Assembly (NCBI RefSeq): GCF_014529535.1
Contig: NW_023503423.1
Location: 3,086,473-3,150,472 of the forward strand
Length of the DNA stretch: 64,000 nt
Source: Bradysia coprophila
Taxonomy: Eukaryota > Arthropoda > Insecta > Diptera > Sciaridae
Direction: 5' to 3'
The notes under the pieces are model-generated. The model searched no databases. It was not told the DNA's origin and saw only the letters and a list, made by a program, of their open reading frames with translations. This document shows positions 37,301 through 47,523 of the stretch, piece after piece (the first letter of the stretch is position 1; every line of letters starts with the position of its first letter). A program made the translations under genes and the position numbers.

Positions 37301-40300
37301 GTAATGGTTGTAGTGATGTAACCTAACTTCGAGAAAACTCCAAATAAGTGTCAATTTTCGTGAAATATTCAGTTATCTCGGACTGAGTTACTGAAAGCTA
37401 ACACATTTTAACATCAACTGATGGTCGTACTTTTTCCGAGTCCAAAATTATCATCAAAATAATAATAATTTTTCCCCAAAATATAGGCAACAATTTAGCC
37501 ATGTGCAGATTCCTCTTAAGTAGTCAGTCGCAAGCCAGATCTTCCAAAAAAAATAATCCATTTTTGTTCATTGTGTTGCGTCAAGGGCCCAATAGAACAA
37601 ACTGACAAATTAAAATGAAAAATCATATATTTGAATGTGTGTGTGACAGCCTCGTGTACAGACAGTACACGGGACTCTTAATGTCTAAAGCAAAGCAAAT
37701 TTGACGTTTTTGTGTTAGTGGTGTGTGTGATATAATTTTTCAAAGAATTTCGGTCATAATTCCTTCATAATTCCTCTAGGTAGTCTACCGCTATGTGTTG
37801 CATTGACAAGTTTACAATTCGTATTTTCACCTCGTTAGGCTGCAAATTAATATTCGATTTTTAAAACTAATTTAAAGTTAAAGTCAACCAAAGGACTATT
37901 TAATCATTTTGAGGGCGTGTGGGACGTGTGTAAGCATTGTGATTGTATGAGTGGACTAGCTGGTAAAACCTGAGAAGAAAATTTCGACACAATTTTTGCC
38001 GACTTTAACTGTATTCAAATGGCGCATCATGTAATTAAATGTTGTTAAATAGAACAAAATTACAGACGTTTCGATCCGTGGTAAGTGATGGGCAACACGT
38101 GGCGAAAGTCGTTCTTTTTAAGAAAATATTCTCTTCAATTTACTAACCCAAACGTGACAACAGCAAACGAAAATAAACCATTGGGATTAATGAGTATAGC
38201 TGTACGGTATCTTTCAACAAGTTTTCATATTATTCACCATCGGACATTTAAAAACACGAGTGTTCTTAACCCGTGGTCAACATCATAACTCGCTAATAGC
38301 TAGATAGGACTAACACCTATGTACAAAACAATGAAGGATTTGTAGCTCGGAAGAATTTGTTACTCTCGATGTCTCGAACTCTAATAAATAATTGTCAGGA
38401 AGAAATCTTAACTCTTATGAAGTTGTAACTCGAAGCGTCGAGCTCTCGTGGAAAACTGTTGCGACAAAAAGCAATTCTCGTGAAGTATCTTCCAAAGTTA
38501 AATCGACAAAAAAAAATGAAAATGGCAAGAAAAATCGCCAAAACGTGAAGTTTAGCCAAGAACCAAGATGAATAATCAAGGAATGAGAGTTGGTCGCCCA
38601 TGGTGATACTTCACACTTTGGTGATTTTCTTTGAAGAAAGGCCAACTCTCATTTCTTGGTGGTTCATCTTGGTTCTTGACGAAACTTCACGTTTCGTTGA
38701 TTCTCCTTGGTGAAACTTCTCACTTTGGTTATTTATGTGTAGCAACGAAATTACTGAGGAAACAACATCGTTTCCCTATAATAAACTATTTGTCGCTAAA
38801 GCATAAGTAGAAAAACTTGCGAAAGTTACGAACACGCTTGCTATGGAAAACTTTGAACAAATTTCAGGTCAAACTAAAAACTTACAGAATGTAGTCAGAC
38901 AGACAATGCATATTTTATCAACGGTGCACGATAGAATCCCTGTCATACTGATTGTCCTTTCCATATTTATTCATAAATTTGAAACGAAACGAAATTCGAA
39001 TAAAATACTGAATTCACATGTTTGGTGTGGCATAACTTACAAACTACTACGAAAAATTTGCATAACTTGTAAATGTGACGAGACGTTGCAACGTGACAAC
39101 CGGCCATCATTCCACACAGAACAAAATAAGTTCGGATATCTCCTGATTTGTGAGAGTCAGAGCATCGGAGATTTCTTTTCAATATTAGTTTATCTGGAAA
39201 AATTATTGATTGTTCATGGTTTGTACAGTTTAAACATGATAGGGGTGGTGGCACTACAGTCAATGTCAAGAGTCTAAATTATTTTCCATTGTGTTGGGCA
39301 CCTCTCAAGTTCGTACAATGTTGATCATCGACTGGATGGGTCAAAAGACGCGCGTGTGATTAGTGTTTCATAGACCATTCGCACGTGCGTGCGATTAGTG
39401 TATAATGAACTAATCGCACGCGCTCTCAAAACAAAACGAAGTCAACTAGTGATTTCTTTTACAAAATGACCGAGGTATAACTACTGATCCATTTTACAAA
39501 ATAAAACTAAGTCATCTAGTGCCTCCTTTTACTAAATGACCGATACACAGCCACTTATTCCTCCTACAAAAGAGAACGAAGTCACCTAGTGATTCCCTTT
39601 ACAAAATAAACCAAAGTCAAAAGTAACTCCTTTCACAATATGACTGAGACACAATTACTGATCCGTTTTACATAATAAAGCTAAGTCATCTAGTGACTCC
39701 TTTTACAAAATGACCGTGATACAACTACTGATTCCTTCTACAAAAGAAAACAAAGTCACCTAGTAACTACTTTTACAAAAACATAAGCTACGTCGACCCG
39801 TATGAAACAACTATCAGTTTCAAAGCATCAATCATATTACAATATTACACTGTAAAACTGCATCTCTAAATAATTAATGAAAATAGCTTGAAAATGACTC
39901 AAAGAAGTGGACAGTGCCGGACTGGCCCTATGGTCGTTCGGGCGATTCCCGAAGGGCCTTTTGATTTTTGTGTGGATAAAGGGCAACGACGGGCCTTTTG
40001 AAAAAATTATCCATATAACGCCCGAAGGGCTTTTTCGAGCCAGTCCGGCACTGGAAGTGGGCAAAAACACTAAAATCCAATATGGCGGCAGCTATTTTAT
40101 TAGTGCTCCAAAAACAATACCTTTGCTTTACAGTTAGACATACCTTTTAAACTAAAATAAAAAAATTCACGAAAATCAGATGAAATTTACACAAGATAGA
40201 AGCAAAAAGAGTAACCCTAACTTCCGATCCCATCATCCGATATTGACAATTTTTTCCCCTGTTAGGGGAGGTATAGATTTCGTCAGCTGTGCCTAACGAT

Positions 40301-42751
40301 GCCATTGGTTGCATAGCTCCGAAGATTTATATGCGAAAAACCAGTCCCCTATAATAGCTCTAATTTTACGATTACGAAACGGGAGCAAAACAGTTTATCA
40401 AAATCTGAATCGATTTACTCAAGTTAGAGCGGTGACAAACATTACATAAGGAACTATTTTCTCGTTGATTTCGCATCTCTGGACAACCACGTAAGGTTTC
40501 CCCCTACTCAGGTAATGCCAAATATAACTGAATACTACATCTTCAGAATTGCTCCGCACTTTGCACCATCTGTGACTGATTCATAGGGACAATTATTCGA
40601 AAAAAAAAAGTTTTAACGTGCGACTACAACCACAACTCTGCTACTAGAATGAAAATAAGAAATATTTGGAGTGTAAATAAAAACACACAACACATCAACG
40701 CACTTCAAGCATGAGTCGTACTCTGAATAGGGTACTGAAACTTCACAATATGTCACACAACTAAAAAACACCGGAAAAATATTTTCATGTAAAATAGAGT
40801 ACTTTCTGCAGCAGACCACTATGATCACTTTAGCTTGGAGTGCGTTGAACACAAGCAATAGATATCTTTGAAAATTTGAAGGCTTTTTGTCGTTGGAAGA
40901 ATGAGTGTTCAATGAACACTGTTCATGCTAGTAGCAGTGCTGTGCTACAACACAAATAAACTAGAATTCTAATACTTTCTGACTAGCCAAAGATTAGGGC
41001 GCGTGCGAATAGTCTATCAAACACTAATCGCACGCGCGTGCGAATAGTCTATGATACACTATTTGCACGCGCGTGCCAGTAACATCGGCCAAATTAATAG
41101 GACAAGATGACTATTTGTAAAACAATGAGAAAATCATTCCTATTTTCGATTATCACAGTATTTCTGCACAGAAAAGGGTACCTATGAACTTTCCGAACTA
41201 ATTTTTAATTCGAACGATTCATTACACTTGATTAACGTAAAAAATAGAAATTGTTGTCGCACCACAAAGACGCTGTGATTTATTTTGTTATATCAACACC
41301 ATACTTATCGACTATATTGGTCATTTCCTCTTCCTCGGAAAAATAGTTCAGTCTTATTGTGATGGCAGTGCAATGAGGTGTTACGAAGACAAGTTATTGT
41401 GATTGACATTGTTCGTAAGACTAAGTCACATTAGCCGAAGTCAAAGAACGAAAACACAATTGTCATCAATCTCATTAATCAATTGAAAAATCGAAAACAA
41501 TTTCCCTTCAAATGTGTACCGAATGTCTGATGTTCTTGCTCATTCTCTCGCGTTCATACGATATACAGCATATTATACGCCCATGATAAGCGGCACATTT
41601 AAGATGCTACAAACTGCTAATCACGTTTAATGATTATACAGACATTTCAATACGGTCACTTTCAATACGAAACAATAAATTATATTCCAGCAATTCAAGT
41701 TCCATATAACACACCAATGCTCTGCTTATACACACTTTAATCGTAACTTTAACAACGAAATTGCATTTTCCCCACTTCGTATAATCTTGTTTGAACTGTC
41801 GCATATTATAAGAAACAAGTGAAAATTGGTTTTGTAATTCGGTTACCGAAGAAAACACCGCACGATGCAGAATGAAGAAGGAGAGTGATTTCGTTCTCTA
41901 CGGTAGAAAAAAACTCGTCAGATTTATTTCTACGTTTCTTTCAGCTGAAGTCAATGTAAATCTCATATATCGCAACCGATAAATACCTATATGGGCAATC
42001 AAATCAAATGTATGCAATTCTGTCGTCGCATAATAAAATGAAATAAAAGTCTCACACCCAACTCTCGGAAAGCTCTGAATTTCCAGAGGCTGAAAGGGCG
42101 AAACATTCAATTCCACATCTTAGAAGACCAACCGTGTATATAGTAGGTGTACCACCTACCTATATAACTTCTACTAAACTGTTTACACAAATAAAACCAG
42201 AAACTCCGGCAGTTTGCATTGATGATGGTTCGGGTACACAAAATGTACAAGTGGAAGTGGTGAATCGTGTTTGCCGAATGAGACATCGTGAACGATATTC
42301 CATTAGACGTGCTTTGCAGTGAAATGTAATAATTTTGCTGTTGAGTTATCAACTTGTATTCAACAGACAACGATGCGCGTTCATAATATATATGGGGAAC
42401 ACACACTAGAGGAGGTTCCTATTCACTGTGCAGACGACAATTTCAGTTGCGATAACAACGATTCTCTTTCCATGAAATTTTGTACATTTCAGTAAATTGG
42501 TTCTCGAGTAAAACGTATTTTGAATTATGTTTTGTAATTAGTCGGGAAACTAAGTAAATTTGTTCTACCGAAAATTTACAGTATGGCGTCCACTTGTTTC
42601 TTGTCTCGAAAACGATTCTTCTTTTTTTTTGAAGTAAAAACCATGATTTTGATGTAAAAATTCATTTAAGCTTCTCGTTGTTGTACATCATACATACCAA
42701 TTGACGGCGATGTGCTGACGATTTTCCTGACGATATAGCCGTTTCCGACAT
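31332..42751 (-). CDS. Kdm2: Histone demethylase KDM2 (JmjC, CXXC, PHD, F-box, LRR)
   Basis: Exons (complement): 42698-42751, 35874-36034, 34577-34642, 33647-34511, 33089-33587, 32710-33017, 31332-32642; 3264 nt, 1087 aa. Nuclear Fe(II)/2-oxoglutarate histone lysine demethylase, acting on H3K36-type marks and linked to Polycomb-like ubiquitination complexes in flies. Seen: JmjC domain with iron ligands His217 and Asp219 (TDFHIDFGG) and His289 ([11 protein letters not shown]), and the 2-oxoglutarate Lys234 (GSKVFWL), with the same spacing as human KDM2A. Then CXXC finger (about 525-565, [19 protein letters not shown]), PHD finger (about 595-650), F-box (about 819-857, [21 protein letters not shown]) and leucine-rich repeats to the end. 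The first exon is 18 codons ([18 protein letters not shown]) and joins in phase to [18 protein letters not shown]; it is supported by a GTATGT donor but lies across a 6.7-kb intron, so it is the least certain exon. Confidence 0.93.
36576..36715. mobile_element. 140-bp palindromic MITE in Kdm2 intron 1
   Basis: Left GGGCTTGAACAAAGTCTAAA is mirrored by the right end GGACTTTGTTCAAGCCC. Arms of about 30 bp; no target duplication recognised. Confidence 0.65.
36755..37051. mobile_element. AGCGATGGAC inverted-repeat element in Kdm2 intron 1
   Basis: Ends AGCGATGGACCCTTTGCAAA and TTTGCAAAGTGTCCATCGCT. The subterminal word AAATTTGTAGCCT recurs at 37125-37150 and 28935-28955, so it is part of a dispersed family. 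Confidence 0.65.
37160..37520. repeat. Inverted-repeat element in Kdm2 intron 1
   Basis: ACACATGGCTAAATTGTTG (37172) is mirrored by CAACAATTTAGCCATGTG (about 37488-37505). The middle (CCATCGTTTGGTATTAAAAT, GTGATGTAACCTAACTTCG) is related to 29830-29905. Confidence 0.6.
38500..38740. repeat. Hairpin-rich repeat in Kdm2 intron 1
   Basis: Words such as GCCAAGAACCAAGATGAA and AATGAGAGTTGG recur reverse-complemented (TTCATCTTGGTTCTTG, CCAACTCTCATT). Resembles the 530-885 block in composition (AAGAAAAATCGCCA). Confidence 0.5.
39430..39785. repeat. Tandem repeat, about 70-bp period, in Kdm2 intron 1
   Basis: AAGTCATCTAGTG-like words recur at about 39440, 39511, 39579, 39683 and 39752, each followed by CTTTTACAAAATGACCG-like and ACAACTACTGATCC-like segments. 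About five degenerate units. Confidence 0.65.
39785..40515 (+). mobile_element. 1.2-kb GACCCGTACGAA element, diverged third copy
   Basis: Starts with GTCGACCCGTATGAAAC (39790) and shares with copy 1 CTAAAATCCAATATGG, the segment before AAAAAATTCA and GCATCTCTGGACAACCAC near the right end. Parts are deleted and a MITE is inserted (39912-40053). Confidence 0.6.
39912..40053. mobile_element. 142-bp hAT-like MITE with CAGTGCCGGACTGGC ends
   Basis: CAGTGCCGGACTGGC at the left is exactly mirrored by GCCAGTCCGGCACTG at the right. Flanks GAAGTGGA (39904-39911) and GAAGTGGG (40054-40061) match at 7 of 8. Inner GGGCCTT words are also inverted. Confidence 0.85.
40696..40847. mobile_element. CAACGCACTTCAAGC-family small element
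   Basis: Ends CAACGCACTTCAAGCATGAG and GCTTGGAGTGCGTTG. Flanks AACACAT and AACACAA match at 6 of 7. A shorter relative is at 45752-45826. Lies in Kdm2 intron 1. Confidence 0.7.
40998..41078. repeat. GC-rich palindromic repeat, related to 39350-39428
   Basis: CGCGTGCGAATAGTCTAT and ACACTAATCGCACGCGCG alternate so the segment folds on itself. The same words occur at 39350-39428. Unusual for its GC and CpG richness in an AT-rich intron. Confidence 0.6.
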
Positions 42752-44002
42752 CACATTCACCAAATTTATTTGTTACGATTGACCACCAACAACAATTAAC
42801 TTCACTGCGGCCAATTAATTAATTTGATCGACACTTTTCGGCACTTTTTTTCCACTTTTTCTTCAATAAAACACTCCGCCCGGGTCGTCACTTGGCAGCT
42901 GGCAAACGTTTCGTTACAAAAATTAATTTTTCTTTATTCGCTCTTCACACGTCCGTAGTCGTCGATGGCATCGCCATTAATAAAGCTAAAATTGAAAACG
43001 AAAACGGTACGAAGTCGCATTCGGTGCTATTTGTTATCATTCCATTTCATTCAATTTTCGGTTGAATGAGGAGAGTAGCAAGTGGAATTTGATTGTATTG
43101 TTTCACACACTCGCAAACATCGAACGTATATGCGTATGGATATAACAATGGAAAATATGTGTAGCATTACAACTATTTGAGGGATAAACAAATATGCGCA
43201 TGGACGGCGAATGTAATTTTTTTTTATGTTTATCAAGTTGTCGGGGGGTATGGTTGAAATGAAAACAAATTTATTGTGTAAAGGGAAGTAATTGTGTAGT
43301 GCATGTCTCCTCTTCTTCTCAGGATATGTATCGTAACGGGTTTAAGAGTTACAAAATCATCAAATTACGTATATCAGTCGAAGGACATTTTTAAGACGAT
43401 TAAAACCATCCAGCACACCCCCTCCCAATTTTAAGGTGTATTTGCATCGAATGCAGTAAATGTAATTTTAAACCAGTGAAAACATAATTAATTACGCACA
43501 AACTTTTGCAATTACCTAGTGAACCGGTTGGTTGCTCGAGCCGAGGGCGAGCAATGCAATCATACGAAAATATCTGTTTGATTTGAAAAAAAAGAAGATC
43601 ATTGTCAGTCGAACAGCGGTTTCTTCTTAATTTAGTGTCAAATGTAGGGTCAATTATCACCAAAAAAAAAAATGGAAATTTTTTCAACTTTGAGGTTAGG
43701 TGGATAACATTGACAATATGATCTTTTGCCGTAGCTGAGGGGATTTTCAGTTAACCAGCTACGAGAAAAACCTTCAAAACGAAATCTCGGTACAGGTCAG
43801 GCCTCTTTTCTAAAATTAGCTGACTTGACCTGAGACGATAAGTAATACCGATTTTTGATTGACCTCTGTCCCACTCTGAGCTTTATTGAAATCAAGTCTA
43901 TAGACCGACAACACTGGCCATCAATCGTTTTTGCATTAATTTCACACTAATACAATGAGGATGGAGAGGATCTAACTGCTTTATTTTGCATGGGAAAATT
44001 AT
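42752..44002. other. Kdm2 upstream region
   Basis: Should contain the Kdm2 promoter and 5' UTR (a stretch rich in CG dinucleotides around 42880-42970). No other gene was recognised up to the MITE at 44003. Confidence 0.3.
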
Positions 44003-44150
44003 CAATGAAAGTATAAACCAGGTATGGTCCGTTCATACAAACCGGAGGACATAGCGATCATGAGAGGTGAGTTTGTTTATATGAAATCGCTATGTCCTCC
44101 GCTCCATACAAAGTTTGACATTCGACCATACCTTGTGTTGACGTTCATTG
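44003..44150. mobile_element. CAATGAAAGT-family hAT-like MITE with perfect 8-bp TSD
   Basis: Ends CAATGAAAGTATAAACCAGG and the partner ending TTGACGTTCATTG. Exact 8-bp duplication AAAATTAT at 43995-44002 and 44151-44158. Inverted relative of 16267-16410. Confidence 0.87.
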
Positions 44151-44270
44151 AAAATTATATTGACATTACGTTTCCTTGGTTTCCTTGCACAGCTTGGTTC
44201 ACTGCACTCCTCTGTACATTTAACGTTCAATTACATTCTTTACGTCAAAAACCTGATGAATGAAAAACTG

Positions 44271-44738
44271 AAAGGTTCTGAAAGAACATGTTAGGACACT
44301 TACGTTGAAGGAGGCTGACACCAAAATTTGAACGGTTCATTGGAATTTCTTTTCATTTTCATTTAAAATTTTAGTGCATAAACCGTTCACTTTGGAGTCG
44401 TCAGCGGAATAAAGTCCAGAACAGTTAACTCAATCGACAGAAGAAATTGATCGTAAATTAGAATGATTTCTTGTCGACATCAGTTGCTTGACATCCCGTT
44501 CCACAAATCTGAGCTAATACGGTCCTGCTGTAGCAACCACATTAATTTGCAACTGAAAGCCACTGATTGATGTCGACAAAAAATCTTCCAAGATTCGATG
44601 GTTCCACCTAGATTTGAATTTACTTTCTCCGTAACCTGAGTTTGACCTGTTCCAAGCATTATATGAGGAATCACTGCAATTCCAGAGCCTTTGTGATCAA
44701 CCTATATAGAACTTAGCCTGCATTCTTTCAGAACTTTG
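44271..44738. mobile_element. CAAGGTTCTG-family MITE, expanded and degraded
   Basis: Left AAAGGTTCTGAAAGAACATG and right CATTCTTTCAGAACTTTG. The interior is longer than in other copies and holds a further inverted segment (GTCGACATCAGTTGCTTGACA / its near mirror around 44470-44580), so a nested insertion is likely. No target duplication. Confidence 0.5.
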
Positions 44739-45059
44739 TGAAGAACGGGCGACAGCCGAAACAACTCAACTCTTATGTGGAAGAAAGGAGCATGGAAAAT
44801 TGGAAGAACGATTATAAGTCCCTCAGTTATAATTCCTCGAAAGTAAACTTGGTGACTCCAAGAGATTCGAATTCTTGAATTTGATTTCTTTGAAATTCGA
44901 GAGTTCACACTCTTCGAAAGGTTCATCTGAAAAAGTTCTTCTTTTCATAAAATCAAAACCTGAACGTTTTCTTAAACCAATTCGCCGTTGTCGCTATCGC
45001 CATCCTCTATTTTGCATTTTCCACTCCTTTAAAATTTTTAGGTCTTTTTTCCATAGGAT

Positions 45060-45700
45060 TGTGGGCACTTCATCTGTCCGTCCGTCCGTCCGTCAGTCCG
45101 TCTGTGTCACAAATCAAATGTGATTGATAAAAGTTAGAATTGCAATGCTACTATGAGCAAACCAACACCAGGCAAATCAATTATTATTTGTTATCTGGTA
45201 ACCGATCGCTCATAGCAGACATTGCAATTTGAAAGTTTGGTAGTTGTTGGTAGTCAGACCCCCAAACTATATAGCAGCAAAGATGTTTCTTACTCGAGAG
45301 ACGCACACCGACTGACGAAATTATTCGGCCTGCTGGTCTATTTATAAATCGAGTATTTGGTAGTTGACTACCAAAGTGGTAGTTGACTACCAAAGTGGTA
45401 GTTGACTAACAAAGTGGTAGTTGACTACCAAAGTGGTAGTTGACTACCAAAGTGGTAGTTGACTACCAAAGTGGTAGTTGACTACCAAAGTGGTAGTTGA
45501 CTAATACGGATGTTGTAGTTGTATATATGTTTACTGTTTGAGAGCTGCACATCGACTGATGAAATTAATCGGCTCGCCTGCCTATTTATAATTACAAAAT
45601 TTGGTAGTTGAATACCAAAGTGGTACTTGAATGAGTACCAAGCTAGTAGTAAACAGAAATTGAAAAAAAAAATGAAAAAAGACCTCACCAGGCTTCAGCC
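45060..45700. repeat. Tandem-repeat locus: 19-bp palindromic units with flanking modules
   Basis: From 45357 to about 45500, 7-8 copies of GGTAGTTGACTACCAAAGT, each containing the palindrome GGTAGTTGACTACC. On both sides lie related modules containing CGACTGACGAAATTATTCGG (45310) and CGACTGATGAAATTAATCGG (45551), each followed by CTATTTATAA and TTTGGTAGTTG. A GTCCGTCCGTCC run is at 45078. No coding sense. Confidence 0.8.
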
Positions 45701-45751
45701 GGTCTATTCTTGTTAGTGGTTTTAGTCACTGAATCATTTTTAATATTCAAC

Positions 45752-45826
45752 CAACGCACTTCAAGAATGAGTGGTACTCTAGATAGGGTACCAAAAATAG
45801 ACAGTGTCTCAGCTTGAAGTGCGTTG
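45752..45826. mobile_element. 75-bp CAACGCACTTCAAG element with 7-bp TSD
   Basis: Ends CAACGCACTTCAAG and CTTGAAGTGCGTTG, perfect inverted repeats. ATTCAAC occurs on both sides (45745-45751 and 45827-45833). Confidence 0.75.
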
Positions 45827-46058
45827 ATTCAACACATTTTCTAAGGTCACCGATGTGAGTGAGTTGTGAGTATTGCTTAATTGAAGCTATTGAAATGCGA
45901 CACAGTTCAAGTAAAAAGAGACAAACTGGATTAGGTACCGCCAAAATATAAATTGTATTTCATTCATTATAAAATCCTTTCAGTCCACGTCGTCCACGTT
46001 CACAAAACTAAGTAATTAGAAAATTCGAGCAGCATATCGCAACATAATTCGGCTGACA

Positions 46059-46793
46059 CTACAAATCCAAGTCCATCGAATTATTGTAGTCGAGCGAGGT
46101 GCTGTTGTTATTATCTTGCTCGTCATCACTCATAGCTTTCCGTTCCCGCTGCAACGCAATTAGTTCCGTTATTTTTGCAGGCGGCTGCCACAGTACTAAT
46201 GCCGTACACGGTCGTTCGAATCGACTTAGTATCGCCTGGAACGTCATAAAACACAACAATCAGACAATCAACAATCGCACACTGTTCGCACAGCATCTCT
46301 TACTTGTGGTATGACTGGTTCATTTTGAAGCTTTCGAATTTGTTCGCAGATCGTTATTCGCTGAGCATTTCGTAATTTCTGTTCAAGATCTTGCGCCGAT
46401 GAAAATGGACAGTCTGTGGATGATGAACTGGAATCCGATTCCATTGACACGGAGTCACTGCTGTAGTCCTCTAACGTTGGTGTACTATGTGAAGTGAAAT
46501 CGGGCGATATGTGTAGTCCCTGTAGGTGTTCAGCCATTTTCTCTTCGGTTATCAACTTTTTTGGCTTTGCATATAGTCTGAAATGAGTTTCGTTTAGATT
46601 CCAATCGTAATCCGTCACACACAGCACGCAGTACGCTTCGCAATCTAACTTACGGCTCTGTTTCAGCTTTCCGTTTACACAACAGAGGATTTTGTGATTG
46701 TCCCCTGAATTCCATAACACCAGTGGATGTGGATTGCATCGCCCAGGACATATCGCATGGACTCCACGGTAGGGTTAAATTTGAAGATGTCAT
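46059..46793 (-). CDS. Small HCFC1R1-like protein (tentative)
   Basis: Exons (complement): 46654-46793, 46304-46577, 46059-46235; 591 nt, 196 aa, all GT-AG. The model was found by joining frames; the first exon overlaps longer unrelated frames. The joined middle reads KRKAETEPLYAKPKKLITEE then KMAEHLQGLHIS, which resembles the vertebrate HCF-1 regulator HCFC1R1 (KRRLEEEQEPLRKQFLSEEN then MATHFSQLSL). A later PCTALVLWQPP also resembles its PCSELLLWRYP. Between these is a Ser-rich acidic stretch, then LRNAQRITICEQIRKLQNEP, and an acidic Asn/Asp tail ends the protein. The vertebrate relative binds HCF-1 and affects its nuclear export; that function here is inference from a weak likeness. The start ATG could be a later one (46751 or further in). 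Confidence 0.6.
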
Positions 46794-47515
46794 AACGTGT
46801 GCGGGTGAATTTAACACTGATGGTCTGTGTGTTGAAAGAATTTATTTTGCGTAATTTCTCGCTCTCTCTCATCGATGCATGTTGACAAACCTTAACTTTA
46901 ATGCGGAAGATGTGGTCGCTCTTTTCGGTGGAGATGAACTAAAATATTCTGACGTTGACGACATTGTCGCTTGTTGAATGGCACCACCGCACTATCTTAA
47001 CTTTCCCAAATGTACAAAACCGAAAATTTGAAGAATTTTCACAGTTTTACTTAGCTGTTTTGAGTCGTTTCTTTTGTTTTCAATCTGCGGTTGTCGTGGA
47101 ATGACAAATGTCAAAAATGTGTTGCTCTGCGGTTGCAGTCTTTCTGTAGAATTTCGAAATTTGAATTTTTTTCGTCGATTCGTATTCGAGCACCAAATTT
47201 TAATTTTTTGTTGACATCAAGGAGAAATTAGTATTTTTGTTGGAAATGTTTGTATTTGGGCAGAGATTGCTTTTCAAAGATATTTATCATCCATATGAAA
47301 AAAAAATTGTTTCATTTATGACAAACCAATGGGAGATGAACGCTCGTTTTCGAACAAAAACCTGGACTACAGTCAGGAAGTTGCGGGAATCGTTAATAAT
47401 TTTTACAGTGGCTTATGTAACCGATGTAAAGAAAGTTTGACGTAAAATATCTCCGAAAAAGAGCCAAACATTAATTTCCATTGGACTGGTCTTTTTTAAA
47501 AATGCTAACTTAACA
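46794..47515. other. Upstream of the HCFC1R1-like gene
   Basis: Presumed promoter region. The open frame at 47237-47440 (plus) has no similarity and was not called. Confidence 0.3.
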
Positions 47516-47523
47516 CTTTCACA

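Noticed and set aside
38843-39277. 144-codon plus-strand frame in Kdm2 intron 1
   Set aside because: No recognised domain and it lies among repeats; frame openness over 430 bp alone is weak evidence.
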